64,000 bases of DNA. Origin: Candidatus Symbiopectobacterium sp. NZEC151. Its GTDB lineage: Bacteria; Pseudomonadota; Gammaproteobacteria; Enterobacterales; Enterobacteriaceae. The DNA lies in NCBI RefSeq assembly GCF_025962655.1, contig NZ_JAGFPE010000007.1, forward strand, positions 124,001 through 188,000, given 5' to 3'. Made by a program: the position numbers and the translations under genes. Shown in pieces: positions 27,320 to 36,617 of this stretch. Numbering within the stretch: the stretch's first letter is position 1; every line of letters starts with the position of its first letter. The notes beneath the pieces were generated by a model. The model saw only the letters and a list, made by a program, of their open reading frames with translations, had not been told where the DNA came from and made no database searches.

Positions 27320-30300
27320 TTAAGGCGCGCTAACTCTGCGAAGCAGTACGTTATTTTTTTTAGCAACATCGCTGATTATCTGACTCACGGTATCGGGGTT
27401 ATTGATCAACAAGATGCCTTTAAAGTAATCATCAATCTGAAATAGACGTTGCAGATTGCCTGGCTTCATTAAGCTTTCCAGTGAGAAATCCTTATAAACC
27501 GGGTTGCTCATAAAATATAGATTACAAAGATAACTAAATTTTTCATTGTCCATGATATCATTCGCAATGGCATATTTTATTTGAGCAAGAGATCGTTCAA
27601 TACTAACAAACTCTCCCGTTTCTTTAACACTAAGATAGATATAGTCTTCTGGAAGACCGATAGCATGCACAGCCTCATGTAACATCGTACTTGTCGCCAG
27701 ATTGATATATTTTTCTTTCTCCTGAAACCCCTGAAATTCATTCACCGATGGGTTAAACCCCTCCGGCAATATGGCGGTATTGATAAATATCCTGTCTAAT
27801 GGGTCGCCGGTGTCTGACAGGCCGAGAACGGTACCCTTTTTTATGGTTTCAGGCTGTATAACACTCGCTTCCTTTGATTTGTTTTTTATTAAAAGAATAA
27901 TATTTTCATTATTTTTTTCATCCAATATAAATGTCATTCGTTTTAGTTTTTTCAGCAGGGAATCAATAAAGAATTTTGAGGCTTTTTTATCTTTTATCTG
28001 TATTCTATCATAAACATAAGACTCAAAAAAATGTCGTTCGTTTTTTATCACGAAAACAGCTTCATTGAGGTGTTTTACCGCATTATTGAACGATTCACTG
28101 TATATATCATAAATTATCGAAGATGACCTTTCCGCTGCAAGCTGAGGTAAGCTTTTAAAATCGAATTCACCCTCCTCACCAAAATAGCGATCTTTCATTT
28201 TTGGCAATACAGCATCCATTTCTTTTATTGACGTCAAGATTTTCTTACTACTGCGTGCAAAAATTTCATAGACATCATCCATATTATTATCCTGGCTGAG
28301 ACGCTTCGGAATCTCCGCCAGTTTGTCAACATCGACATCATACTTCTCCCCGCCTATTTCCAGCCATTCCAACAGTTTTATCGATGATTTTTTATCAATT
28401 CCCAGGATGGTTTCCTGCGCTTCAACGGGAGTACTAACAATAATTTTCTTAGTATCAAAGTCCTTGATAATACTTACTGCGGTTATTTTCATTTTATCAT
28501 CTATGCTACCATCCATATTTTTCCCATGCAGAGTAAAATACTCTGGAACGATAGCTCTGTTATTGTTCTTCTTTTCCTTCGCATGAAAAAAAAGGCCCTC
28601 TTTAGAGCGATAAAAAATTTCACCCCCACTGTTTTTATAAAAACCATTGACACCGACATAAGGCGTCATTGATTTATCGGGATGGTCAATGATTATGCCA
28701 TGATCTTGGTTTCTTCTTAGTAGGGTACTGATATCCTTCGTTTCATAGAAATCCATATTGCATAAAGAAAGAATTTGTCTTTTAGCAATACAATGATATG
28801 CACGCAGCCTGTAATTTTTATTGTTCCCGCTATTCCCCCTCCGTTCAGGGAATAAAAAATACGTATTGCTTTTTTCGTTTTTATAAATAATCACATTACC
28901 AGCGTTACTGTTCGTCTCACCTAATATGTAGGTATCATCTCCACGAGACGTGATTTTAAGCAGGCGATTTTTGTAGGGTAAAAAATTTTCATTATTAATA
29001 TGTAATGCACCATCAACATCTCTCACACCAAGATGTTCATAAAGAAAATCAGCATCACTTAGAGAAATCGAATTTTTATACCACTGCGGGTTATTTTTAA
29101 TAACATCAACGATGGTTTTATCAAGATAGTAAGCAGGTTCCGTTTCTCTGGTGGGCAATTCATCTAATTGTTCTTTGTAATTCGTATAAATACCGTCAGC
29201 ATACTGAGATTGCAGATCGTATTCATCACCAGATTGTTTCACGGGGAGAACATCATATTCCCCTGATAGGTATTGATAGTTACTTAAATCTGATTTCAAT
29301 AGATAATATTTATTATTAATCTTTATATATTGATTAAGATGCTTATCATATTGTGTTCCTCTAGACAACGTCATGGGTCCCACATCCTGATGATTGATGT
29401 CATCACTGACAAGTTTTTCTGTTAAGAAAGGTCGACCCGTCAACAAAGTGAGAATATTTTTACTGATACCCGGCGAGTTTTCATTTTCAAATACCCACTC
29501 ACCTCCTCGAGTGACGATAGGGGTGAGATGGTTATCATGTTGTACCACATACCTATACACTTTTTTGGTCACCTCAGATTCGAGTACAGGAAATATTTCA
29601 TTTCCAATCATCGCATAGATATTTGATTTATTTTTTATAAAAACACTATCACCATATATTTCTGGAGAATTATTTTGTAAGAAATAGGTGTTCTCTTTAT
29701 CATTTAAAATTTTAGTCGATTTTTTCATGGTTGATTTAATCACATGATTAAGATTTATATCACCTTTCAAAACCCATTGTTTTTTAGCATTATAAAAAAT
29801 ATAACCTTTAGTTTCTACATCAGAGAAATGATTAAACGATTCTATAACTTCAACTTTCTTATCTTGATCTTTTATATTGATATAAAGTTTGTTTTTTTTA
29901 ATCTCTATATCATTCATCATAGTGCTAATAGCGCCATTGCTAGTGTTATCAGCTAATTGCCTGGTTAACACCGAGGAGATGAGGTCTTTGGCCAAATTTC
30001 TGATGTATGACTCCAACTCTCCAGCATTGTCTAATGAAAGATCTTTCTTCTCCATAGCATCAGAGATCATGTCCAGAAACGATGACAGAATCAAAGAAAC
30101 AAGACGCCCCCGGCCATACACCGGAATCCATGAAAGTATACTGTCTATTACCGATTCGATTTTTTTGGCAAGATCGTCAAATTGATGATTACCCACGCAG
30201 CCTATGCCGTAAACATTATAATCAAGCACGATCTTTCCTTCATCAATCAAGGTAGAGACTGGGCTTCTCAATGTACGGCTTATCACTCTCATTATCTTAG

Positions 30301-31408
30301 CAGGTGTAAGAACGTCCCGTTCATCACGACAGTCTACAAGGCTTGTTACTTTTACATCCTCAATATTTGAAAGCTCTGTATCGTTACGCTTAGGTAAAAA
30401 GACCCTTTTTCTGACATTGAGCAAAGTCGGGATCTGAAAGGTATCATTTTGTTCCGCTAAATCATTTCGTTGATGATAAAAAAGATTAACCGTACGTTTG
30501 TCATTACGAGAGAGACGGTCGACTATCTTAAACAGATTTTCCAGGTATATCTTTCCAAAATGATACGATTTATTATCAATAGCTTGTCTCTCATTCTCTT
30601 TAACAAAGGCGGCAGTCAATTGAAGACATTTGATAAGCAGTTTGACATTTCTTTCTCGTTTTTTTGGCGTGTTTTTTACATCAGGCGAATTTTCAGCCCG
30701 CCTAAAGATCAGATCAAACTCATTTCTTACGCGCCAATTTATTGATCTATCCTGCAATATCCTTAATATCTCATTAGGGATCTGTCTGTTCTTAATGGTG
30801 ACGGCCCGATAACTCAAGGGCCTTGTATTTTTATTACTGAAATAAGAACCCTCAATATCTGGAACCACGAGTTGATTAATAATATCCCGCTCGTGATTAT
30901 ATTCATCCAAAGAAATATCGCTTTCATTCGCAATAATGCGTGCTTCTGATTGCTGCATTCCCACGTTTTCTGAAGCATTAAATCTTTCGGCTGCCCACAG
31001 TCGGTAAAACGCCCCACCGGCTGCCCCCGCGAGTAATACTCCCCCGAGCCAAGCGGCTTGTTTTGGCGTCAAAGGTATCGAACTTTTTCCTTTTCCGGAC
31101 CGAACCTGTTGCAAGCATTGGCTCTTGTCATTCAGCATTCTCCCCTTTTCCAGTTGGCGGAGCATTCGGGGATGACTCTCTTTGGGCTCCACCAAACGCG
31201 CGAAAAAAACCTGCTTGATATAGGCTAACACACCGCTTTCACGCTGTATTTCTTGGTTGTTTACCACACCGTCGGGGGTACTTTCTTGCGTACAAGAAAT
31301 GACTTTGATACGCCGTGGGAAAGTATCATCGCCGAGACGATCCGTTAGCGGCGTCTCATCGGTGAATACAGGTTGATATATCTTCGGCGTGGAATTCTGG
31401 CATTTCAT
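27320..31408 (-). CDS. large orphan protein with one membrane segment and a C-terminal HExxH motif (possible toxin or effector)
   Basis: A protein of about 1362 residues that I do not recognise. The first ~110 residues are hydrophilic with no Sec signal. A single hydrophobic segment (WLGGVLLAGAAGGAFYRLW, about 120-138) follows. The long middle is charged and has scattered short strand-like units of the type KxYYLxK or FYNAKKxWVLKG, suggesting a divergent repeat. Near the end, TSTMLHEAVHAIGLPEDYIY contains HEAVH (about residues 1244-1248, bases 27665-27679), the zinc-metallopeptidase motif. Base composition is clearly more AT-rich than both flanks, a sign of transfer. ATG 31408 is used; TTG 31414 has better spacing from AAGGGAAG. 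It is monocistronic. Secreted toxin or type III effector is a guess from size, composition and motif. Confidence 0.8.
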   Translation of the reverse strand: MKCQNSTPKIYQPVFTDETPLTDRLGDDTFPRRIKVISCTQESTPDGVVNNQEIQRESGVLAYIKQVFFARLVEPKESHPRMLRQLEKGRMLNDKSQCLQQVRSGKGKSSIPLTPKQAAWLGGVLLAGAAGGAFYRLWAAERFNASENVGMQQSEARIIANESDISLDEYNHERDIINQLVVPDIEGSYFSNKNTRPLSYRAVTIKNRQIPNEILRILQDRSINWRVRNEFDLIFRRAENSPDVKNTPKKRERNVKLLIKCLQLTAAFVKENERQAIDNKSYHFGKIYLENLFKIVDRLSRNDKRTVNLFYHQRNDLAEQNDTFQIPTLLNVRKRVFLPKRNDTELSNIEDVKVTSLVDCRDERDVLTPAKIMRVISRTLRSPVSTLIDEGKIVLDYNVYGIGCVGNHQFDDLAKKIESVIDSILSWIPVYGRGRLVSLILSSFLDMISDAMEKKDLSLDNAGELESYIRNLAKDLISSVLTRQLADNTSNGAISTMMNDIEIKKNKLYINIKDQDKKVEVIESFNHFSDVETKGYIFYNAKKQWVLKGDINLNHVIKSTMKKSTKILNDKENTYFLQNNSPEIYGDSVFIKNKSNIYAMIGNEIFPVLESEVTKKVYRYVVQHDNHLTPIVTRGGEWVFENENSPGISKNILTLLTGRPFLTEKLVSDDINHQDVGPMTLSRGTQYDKHLNQYIKINNKYYLLKSDLSNYQYLSGEYDVLPVKQSGDEYDLQSQYADGIYTNYKEQLDELPTRETEPAYYLDKTIVDVIKNNPQWYKNSISLSDADFLYEHLGVRDVDGALHINNENFLPYKNRLLKITSRGDDTYILGETNSNAGNVIIYKNEKSNTYFLFPERRGNSGNNKNYRLRAYHCIAKRQILSLCNMDFYETKDISTLLRRNQDHGIIIDHPDKSMTPYVGVNGFYKNSGGEIFYRSKEGLFFHAKEKKNNNRAIVPEYFTLHGKNMDGSIDDKMKITAVSIIKDFDTKKIIVSTPVEAQETILGIDKKSSIKLLEWLEIGGEKYDVDVDKLAEIPKRLSQDNNMDDVYEIFARSSKKILTSIKEMDAVLPKMKDRYFGEEGEFDFKSLPQLAAERSSSIIYDIYSESFNNAVKHLNEAVFVIKNERHFFESYVYDRIQIKDKKASKFFIDSLLKKLKRMTFILDEKNNENIILLIKNKSKEASVIQPETIKKGTVLGLSDTGDPLDRIFINTAILPEGFNPSVNEFQGFQEKEKYINLATSTMLHEAVHAIGLPEDYIYLSVKETGEFVSIERSLAQIKYAIANDIMDNEKFSYLCNLYFMSNPVYKDFSLESLMKPGNLQRLFQIDDYFKGILLINNPDTVSQIISDVAKKNNVLLRRVSAP

Positions 31409-31531
31409 CAGCAAGGCAACTTCCCTTTATTAAAGAATCAGGCAAGTCGATATGGTGAACAAGAAGAGAGGGCGGTGCTTTCAGGAAAACGCGCGTATTA
31501 TCGACAAATATTGTTTTATACATCTATTCAT

Positions 31532-31570
31532 AAAAAAGCGCTGACAACCTGGGAAGGGAATTGTCAGCGC
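31532..31570 (-). terminator. intrinsic terminator of the efflux operon
   Basis: On the minus strand, a 10-bp stem GCGCTGACAA/TTGTCAGCGC with a 13-base loop is followed immediately by TTTTTTA. It lies 26 bases after the emrB-like stop codon. Confidence 0.85.
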
Positions 31571-31595
31571 AACGGGTAAGACATCAACATTATTA

Positions 31596-33134
31596 TTAAT
31601 GTACGGACGAGATACTCACTCTCTTCGGTTTCGGCGCAAACCAAATCACCAGTGCAGCAACAGCAAAAATAGCGGCAATCACCATAAAGATATGGTTAGT
31701 GGCAACCATCACGCTCTGCCCTTGTAACATCCACTCTATCGAGCCGCGAACGGCGTCCATATTCATGCCATCATTCAGCATGTTATGGGTGGCTACCGCT
31801 TCCCTGTCCGTCAAACCGGCCAGCTCCGCATGCACATAGCGGGTTTGGTTCTCCCATGACGTGTTAACCATGGAGGTAGCGAACGCTCCTGACAAGGTAC
31901 GAATAAAGTTCATCAACCCTGCGGCAGAATCCATCTCTCGCTCAAGCACGCACCCGAGCGCAATGCCAGTCAGTGGAACAAAAAACAGCGGCATACCAAT
32001 GCCTTGGAATAACATGGGCAGACTTATCTGGGAAAATGTCATGCTCATGTCCGCCTGGCTGCGAAACAGCGTCCACAGGCCGAGCCACAGCACCCCCGTG
32101 AACACCAGCGGACGCGGATCGATTTTCGTCGCCAGCGTAGCAATCACCGGAGCCAGAAATACCGCCAATACGCCCATCGTTGCCGTTGAGTAACCGGCAA
32201 TCGTCGCGGTATAGCCCATGTAGATTTGCAGCCACAAGGGCGTCAGCACCGTAATGCCAAAGAATGCGCCAAACGCCAGGGAAAGCGTCACCATGCTGGT
32301 GGTAAAACCGCGATGGCGGAAGACTTTAAGGTCCACCACGGGATTGCGCTCGGTCAGTTCCCAAATCAGGAAGGAGATAAAGCCAATCAGTGCAATAATC
32401 GCCAGAATGACAATGCGCGTTGAAGCAAACCAGTCATGATCCTTGCCTTCATCGAGCATAATCTGCAAGGCAGACACCCAGACCACCAGCAACACCAGTC
32501 CCACGATGTCAATGCGCGATTTTGCCGTCTGCGTTTCATAACGTTGCAGCATCTTCCAGCACATGAAACCCGCCGCAATGGCGAAGGGAGTCTTACAGAT
32601 AAAGATGTAGTGCCAGCTAAACTGATCGCAGATAACGCCACCGAGAATCGGCCCCATAATCGGGGCAACCAGGGTGGTCATACTCCAGATGCCGATGGCA
32701 ACGTGGCCCTTGTCTTTCGGGAAAATACGCATCATCAACGTCTGAGACAGCGGCATCAGCGGCCCACCAGAAAACCCCAGAAAGACGCGAAACAGCACCA
32801 ACATGTTCATGCTGGTCGCCATCCCGCACAGCGTTGAAAAGACGCCGAACATCAGCAGACAAATCACGAAAACCCGCAGGGCACCAAAACGTGAAGCCAG
32901 CCAACCGGTCAGGGGAACCGAAATAGCCTCCGCTACCGCGTAGGATGTGATGACGTAGGTGCCCTGGCTGGTTGACGTCCCCAGACTCCCGGCAATATTC
33001 GACACAGAGACGTTGGCGATGGTGGTATCAAGAATGGCCAAAAAATTGGCCATCGCCAGACACAGGGTTCCGATGACAAGCGCCGCGCCGGTCAACGGCT
33101 GCGGAAAGGTATTCTGCGTAGTGTTGTGGCTCAT
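31596..33134 (-). CDS. emrB: EmrB-type DHA2 multidrug efflux MFS transporter
   Basis: A 512-residue inner-membrane drug:proton antiporter with 14 predicted segments, the same length as E. coli EmrB. DHA2 features visible are LAILDTTIANVSVSNIAGSL in segment 1 (motif D1), GWLASRFGALRVF (motif A region) and ALGCVLEREMDSAAGLMNF near segment 11. It follows the membrane-fusion gene by 11 bases. With that protein and the outer-membrane factor it forms a tripartite pump. Substrates cannot be told from sequence; the emr name is by family and may not be orthologous. Confidence 0.88.
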   Translation of the reverse strand: MSHNTTQNTFPQPLTGAALVIGTLCLAMANFLAILDTTIANVSVSNIAGSLGTSTSQGTYVITSYAVAEAISVPLTGWLASRFGALRVFVICLLMFGVFSTLCGMATSMNMLVLFRVFLGFSGGPLMPLSQTLMMRIFPKDKGHVAIGIWSMTTLVAPIMGPILGGVICDQFSWHYIFICKTPFAIAAGFMCWKMLQRYETQTAKSRIDIVGLVLLVVWVSALQIMLDEGKDHDWFASTRIVILAIIALIGFISFLIWELTERNPVVDLKVFRHRGFTTSMVTLSLAFGAFFGITVLTPLWLQIYMGYTATIAGYSTATMGVLAVFLAPVIATLATKIDPRPLVFTGVLWLGLWTLFRSQADMSMTFSQISLPMLFQGIGMPLFFVPLTGIALGCVLEREMDSAAGLMNFIRTLSGAFATSMVNTSWENQTRYVHAELAGLTDREAVATHNMLNDGMNMDAVRGSIEWMLQGQSVMVATNHIFMVIAAIFAVAALVIWFAPKPKRVSISSVH

Positions 33135-33145
33135 GCTTTTGCGCC

Positions 33146-34351
33146 TTAATCCTGACGAGCCGTTGTCAGACCTTCATGACCCGATGCCGCCAGATCCAAG
33201 GTTTTATGGGTATCGATGGTAGCAATCATCGACAAGCCAACCTGAAGCGGATGTTTCGCCAGTTCCTGCTTGTCCAGCGTAATACGCAGCGGCAGACGTT
33301 GAACCACCTTAATCCAGTTGCCCGTTGCATTTTGCGCGGGGATCATGGAGAACGCCGAGCCCGTGCCGCCAGAGACACCGCTCACCACACCGTGATACAC
33401 CACCTTGTCGCCATAGATATCAGCCGTAACTTCAACCGGTTGGCCGATTTTCACGTGGCGCAGTTCAACCTCTTTGAAGTTGGCGTCGATATGCACGTCG
33501 TGCAGCGGCACCACCGTCATCAAACGCTCGCCGTTCTGTACCCGTTTACCAATCTGCACCTGTCGTCTGGCGATGACGCCATCGACCGGCGCTTTGATAA
33601 TGGTACGGGCCAAATCCACTTGCGCCTGTTCCACCTTGGCTTTCGCCAGCATCACCTCTGGGTTGGTTTCCACCGTGGCATCAATGGTCAACGCCGCATT
33701 GGCTTTTTTCGCACCGATGGTCGATAAACGATTAGCCACCGACTGCACCGCCGCCGCTTTGGCGACATTGAGGTTAGATTCAGCCTGCGCCATCGCATTA
33801 CGCGCGTTAGTCAATTCCTCACCGGATACCGCGCCGGACTTTGCCAGCGCCTCGCGGCGCGTTAAATCCACCTGCGCTTTAGTGAAGTCAGCCTGTGACG
33901 CGACCAGCCGCGCTTGCGCCTGCGTTTCATCCGCTTCCCGCGCCTTGACTTGCGCCGCTAATCCCTCATCGGTTGCCATATAGCTGCTCACGCGCCGTCG
34001 CGACTGCCCCAGCATCGCCTCGGCTTGCGCCAATGCCAGGCGGGCATCGGTGTCATCCAGCTGTACCAGCACCTCCCCCTGCTTCACCCACTGCGTATCC
34101 ACCACATTCACCGCCTGCACAATGCCGGTTACCGAAGGCGTCACTTCCGCCACTTCCGCCGCACTGTAGGCATTATCAGTGGTGACATAGCGCGAGCCCA
34201 CCACCGCATACCACACGCCGTAACCGCCCGCGGCGATAACCACCGCGGCAGCCAATCCTATAAACCCTTTTTTACGCGATGACGCCGCGCGCGATGCATG
34301 AAAATGTGTGTCCGCCGCAGGCGTGGCAGAGTCATTATTTCGCTGTGACAT
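33146..34351 (-). CDS. emrA: EmrA/HlyD-type membrane fusion protein
   Basis: A 401-residue periplasmic adaptor anchored by one N-terminal segment (KKGFIGLAAAVVIAAGGYGVW, about residues 28-48). The lipoyl half-motifs are VTPSVTGIVQAVNVVDTQWV and TIIKAPVDGVIARRQVQIGK, flanking a long coiled-coil hairpin (about 95-220) rich in A, Q and E. It bridges the MFS pump to the outer-membrane channel. It lies between the outer-membrane factor gene (29-base gap) and emrB. Confidence 0.9.
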   Translation of the reverse strand: MSQRNNDSATPAADTHFHASRAASSRKKGFIGLAAAVVIAAGGYGVWYAVVGSRYVTTDNAYSAAEVAEVTPSVTGIVQAVNVVDTQWVKQGEVLVQLDDTDARLALAQAEAMLGQSRRRVSSYMATDEGLAAQVKAREADETQAQARLVASQADFTKAQVDLTRREALAKSGAVSGEELTNARNAMAQAESNLNVAKAAAVQSVANRLSTIGAKKANAALTIDATVETNPEVMLAKAKVEQAQVDLARTIIKAPVDGVIARRQVQIGKRVQNGERLMTVVPLHDVHIDANFKEVELRHVKIGQPVEVTADIYGDKVVYHGVVSGVSGGTGSAFSMIPAQNATGNWIKVVQRLPLRITLDKQELAKHPLQVGLSMIATIDTHKTLDLAASGHEGLTTARQD

Positions 34352-34380
34352 AGAAAAACTTCCTGCAAGTCGAGAGAGGA

Positions 34381-35823
34381 TTAAGAAGCATCAAATCCGC
34401 CGCCTAACGCGTGGATTAATGAAACGTCGAGTGAGAACGCCTGTGATTGCAAATTCACTAATGCACGCTGGGTATCCAGCATGGCGTCCTCTGTTGTCAG
34501 GACATCGAGATAGGTTGCCAGCCCACCGCGATAGCGTTTATCCGCAATGAGATACGCCGCTTTGGCGTTTTCAAAGGCGTTTTCGCTTTTCGACAGGCGG
34601 GCTTTCAGGGCATTGGCGCGGGTAACCACGTTGGCGATATCGTGCAACGCCAGCGTCAGCGTGTTGTTGTAGGTCGCTACGGACTCTTGGTAATTGGCCT
34701 CAGCAGAGGTTAATTGCCCGGATAAGCGCCCACCGGTGAAAATAGGCAGATACAGCGCAGGCCCAATGCTTCCGGCATCGTTGCCCGAGCGCGTCAGATT
34801 ATTCAGGCCGAACGACTGATAGCCAATAAAGCCGGTAATGCTGACATCGGGGTAGTACGCGGTTTTGGCGACATGAATGCGTTTTGCCGCAGCTTCAACC
34901 CGCCAACGCGCGGCGCTAATGTCTGGACGATGGCCCAGAATGTTGATGCCGGTTTTAGCTGGCAAGTTGAATGACTCATCCAAATGAATCGCCGGGCGCT
35001 GAAGGGATAGCCCACGGTCTGGCCCTTCTCCCAACAGGGCGGCAATGGCATTTTTCTGTAGCTGGATGGCCTCATCGGAAGCAATCAATTCAGCCTCAGC
35101 GCTCGCTTTCAGCGCCTGCACCTGTTTGACTACGCCGTCGGTTTCTAGCCCGTTGAGATTGCGCTCTGTCATCAATTCAACGGTTTTGCCACGGATTTCC
35201 AGCGCATTCTGCGTCGTATCATGGTTGAGATACAAACGCGCCAGTTCCGCATAGGCCTGAACCAAAGAGGCTTGCAGCAGTAATTTTGCCGACTGCATTT
35301 CCGCACCGGCCGCCGCATAATCTGACGTTGCGGCAGCGACTTCAGCGCGATTTTTGCCCCAAAAATCCAGATTAAAACTCAGATTGGTGGTCACCGAACC
35401 GTAGTCATTCCAGCCGTGTGGCGGCATATAGGCCTGATAGGCATAGCTCACTTTGCTCTTGGAAGCCGATGCCGATGCACCGACTTGCACAGAACGAATC
35501 GAGCCAATCTGTTCGGCAATCCCGGCCGCATTCTTTAAGCGAGACTCGGCTATTTTCAAGGTTGGCGCAGAAGCCAGCGCCGTTTCCATCAGGCGATCCA
35601 ACTGCCTGTCGTGGTAACGCAGCCACCACTGCGAGTCTGGCCAGCGGCCCTCTTTTTCCGTGGTCAGCGACTGTGAAGAGGCAAACTCATCGGCGCGTTT
35701 TATTTGGCTCAGTGTGTTGTCTGGCGCGGTTGAACAGCCTGCCAAAATGAGCACTGCGGCAAGCATTGGAAACCGCAAATCAGGAGGTAACAGGCTGCTA
35801 TTTATTAACTTATTGATTTTCAA
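34381..35823 (-). CDS. NodT/OprM-family outer-membrane efflux lipoprotein
   Basis: A 480-residue trimeric outer-membrane channel subunit. A lipobox LAGCS follows a short hydrophobic run. The two OEP repeats are visible in their conserved helices, with FNLDFWGKNRAEVAAATSDY in repeat one and GPALYLPIFTGGRLSGQLTS in repeat two. Unusually, the first codon appears to be TTG (35823), supported by AAGGG seven bases before; the next ATG lies 19 codons on and has no ribosome binding site. It is first in the operon, directly downstream of the TetR operator candidate. Confidence 0.88.
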   Translation of the reverse strand: MKINKLINSSLLPPDLRFPMLAAVLILAGCSTAPDNTLSQIKRADEFASSQSLTTEKEGRWPDSQWWLRYHDRQLDRLMETALASAPTLKIAESRLKNAAGIAEQIGSIRSVQVGASASASKSKVSYAYQAYMPPHGWNDYGSVTTNLSFNLDFWGKNRAEVAAATSDYAAAGAEMQSAKLLLQASLVQAYAELARLYLNHDTTQNALEIRGKTVELMTERNLNGLETDGVVKQVQALKASAEAELIASDEAIQLQKNAIAALLGEGPDRGLSLQRPAIHLDESFNLPAKTGINILGHRPDISAARWRVEAAAKRIHVAKTAYYPDVSITGFIGYQSFGLNNLTRSGNDAGSIGPALYLPIFTGGRLSGQLTSAEANYQESVATYNNTLTLALHDIANVVTRANALKARLSKSENAFENAKAAYLIADKRYRGGLATYLDVLTTEDAMLDTQRALVNLQSQAFSLDVSLIHALGGGFDAS

Positions 35824-35840
35824 GATACACCCTTTTTAAT

Positions 35841-35855
35841 ACCGTACTGTACGGT
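35841..35855. promoter_or_regulatory. TetR-type operator candidate in the divergent promoter region
   Basis: Perfect inverted repeat ACCGTAC-T-GTACGGT 17 bases upstream of the outer-membrane factor start. A TTGACA at 35867-35872 faces the tetR gene. One site could repress both divergent transcripts. Confidence 0.65.
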
Positions 35856-35926
35856 TTTGTTATAACTTGACATAAACCGATAGTCAAGAGAAGCTTGCCC
35901 ATTGGACTGAAAGAGAAGAGAAGCGT

Positions 35927-36541
35927 ATGCGAGTTAAAAGTGAAACCAAGCGTCAAACCATTCTGGACATCGCGACGCGCGCGTTTATAGAGCAGGGATT
36001 CAACAACACGTCGATGTCGGAGATCGCCAGCCGCGTAGGGGGCTCCAAGTCAACGCTCTATAACTATTTCAGTTCTAAAGAAGAGATCTTCTCAGCCGTC
36101 ATGGCATCGTCAGCCAAAACAGACATCGCGGAAGCGTTCGAATCAGTAGACCCAAAGAAAGATATCGAAACGACGCTCAACCAATTTGGCCGCAATTACC
36201 TCTCCTCCGTGCTGAGCAGCGGCCTGATGGCGATTTGGCGCATGGCGATCAGTGAATCAGAACGTAGTGACATTGGCCGCTTGTTTTATGCCGAAGGACC
36301 ACAGAAAGGCTGGAAAAGGCTAAGCCATTACCTCAGTAAAAAAAGCGACGAAGGCATTCTGCGCCACGCAGACAGTTGGGTATGCGCGATGCATTTGAAA
36401 GGGCTGATTGAAGCGGAGCTGTTTCTTGTCGCAGCACTGGGCGTCGACACCACACCAGACGCGCAGCGCATCGAAGAAGCGGTCTCGCGCGCCATCACAG
36501 TATTTCTGCTCGCTTATCGGGCTGAGGCGTCGAGGCCGTAA
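35927..36541 (+). CDS. TetR-family repressor of the efflux operon
   Basis: A 204-residue regulator. The N-terminal TetR helix-turn-helix is complete (IEQGFNNTSMSEIASRVGGS then KSTLYNYFSSKEEIF, about residues 24-58). The C-terminal ligand domain resembles the AcrR-C group. It is divergent from the pump operon, which it probably represses through the palindrome between them. AGAGAAG precedes the ATG. Confidence 0.9.
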   Translation: MRVKSETKRQTILDIATRAFIEQGFNNTSMSEIASRVGGSKSTLYNYFSSKEEIFSAVMASSAKTDIAEAFESVDPKKDIETTLNQFGRNYLSSVLSSGLMAIWRMAISESERSDIGRLFYAEGPQKGWKRLSHYLSKKSDEGILRHADSWVCAMHLKGLIEAELFLVAALGVDTTPDAQRIEEAVSRAITVFLLAYRAEASRP

Positions 36542-36556
36542 AGCGTAAGGTGCCAC

Positions 36557-36586
36557 AAAAAAAGAAGCTCGCGATTGAGCTTCTTT
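36557..36586 (-). terminator. intrinsic terminator after gor
   Basis: On the minus strand a 10-bp stem AAAGAAGCTC/GAGCTTCTTT with a 6-base loop runs into seven Ts. It ends the gor transcript and sits between convergent tetR and gor. Confidence 0.8.
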
Positions 36587-36617
36587 CGAGGCACTGAACA
36601 GATCGTAGTTAGCACCC

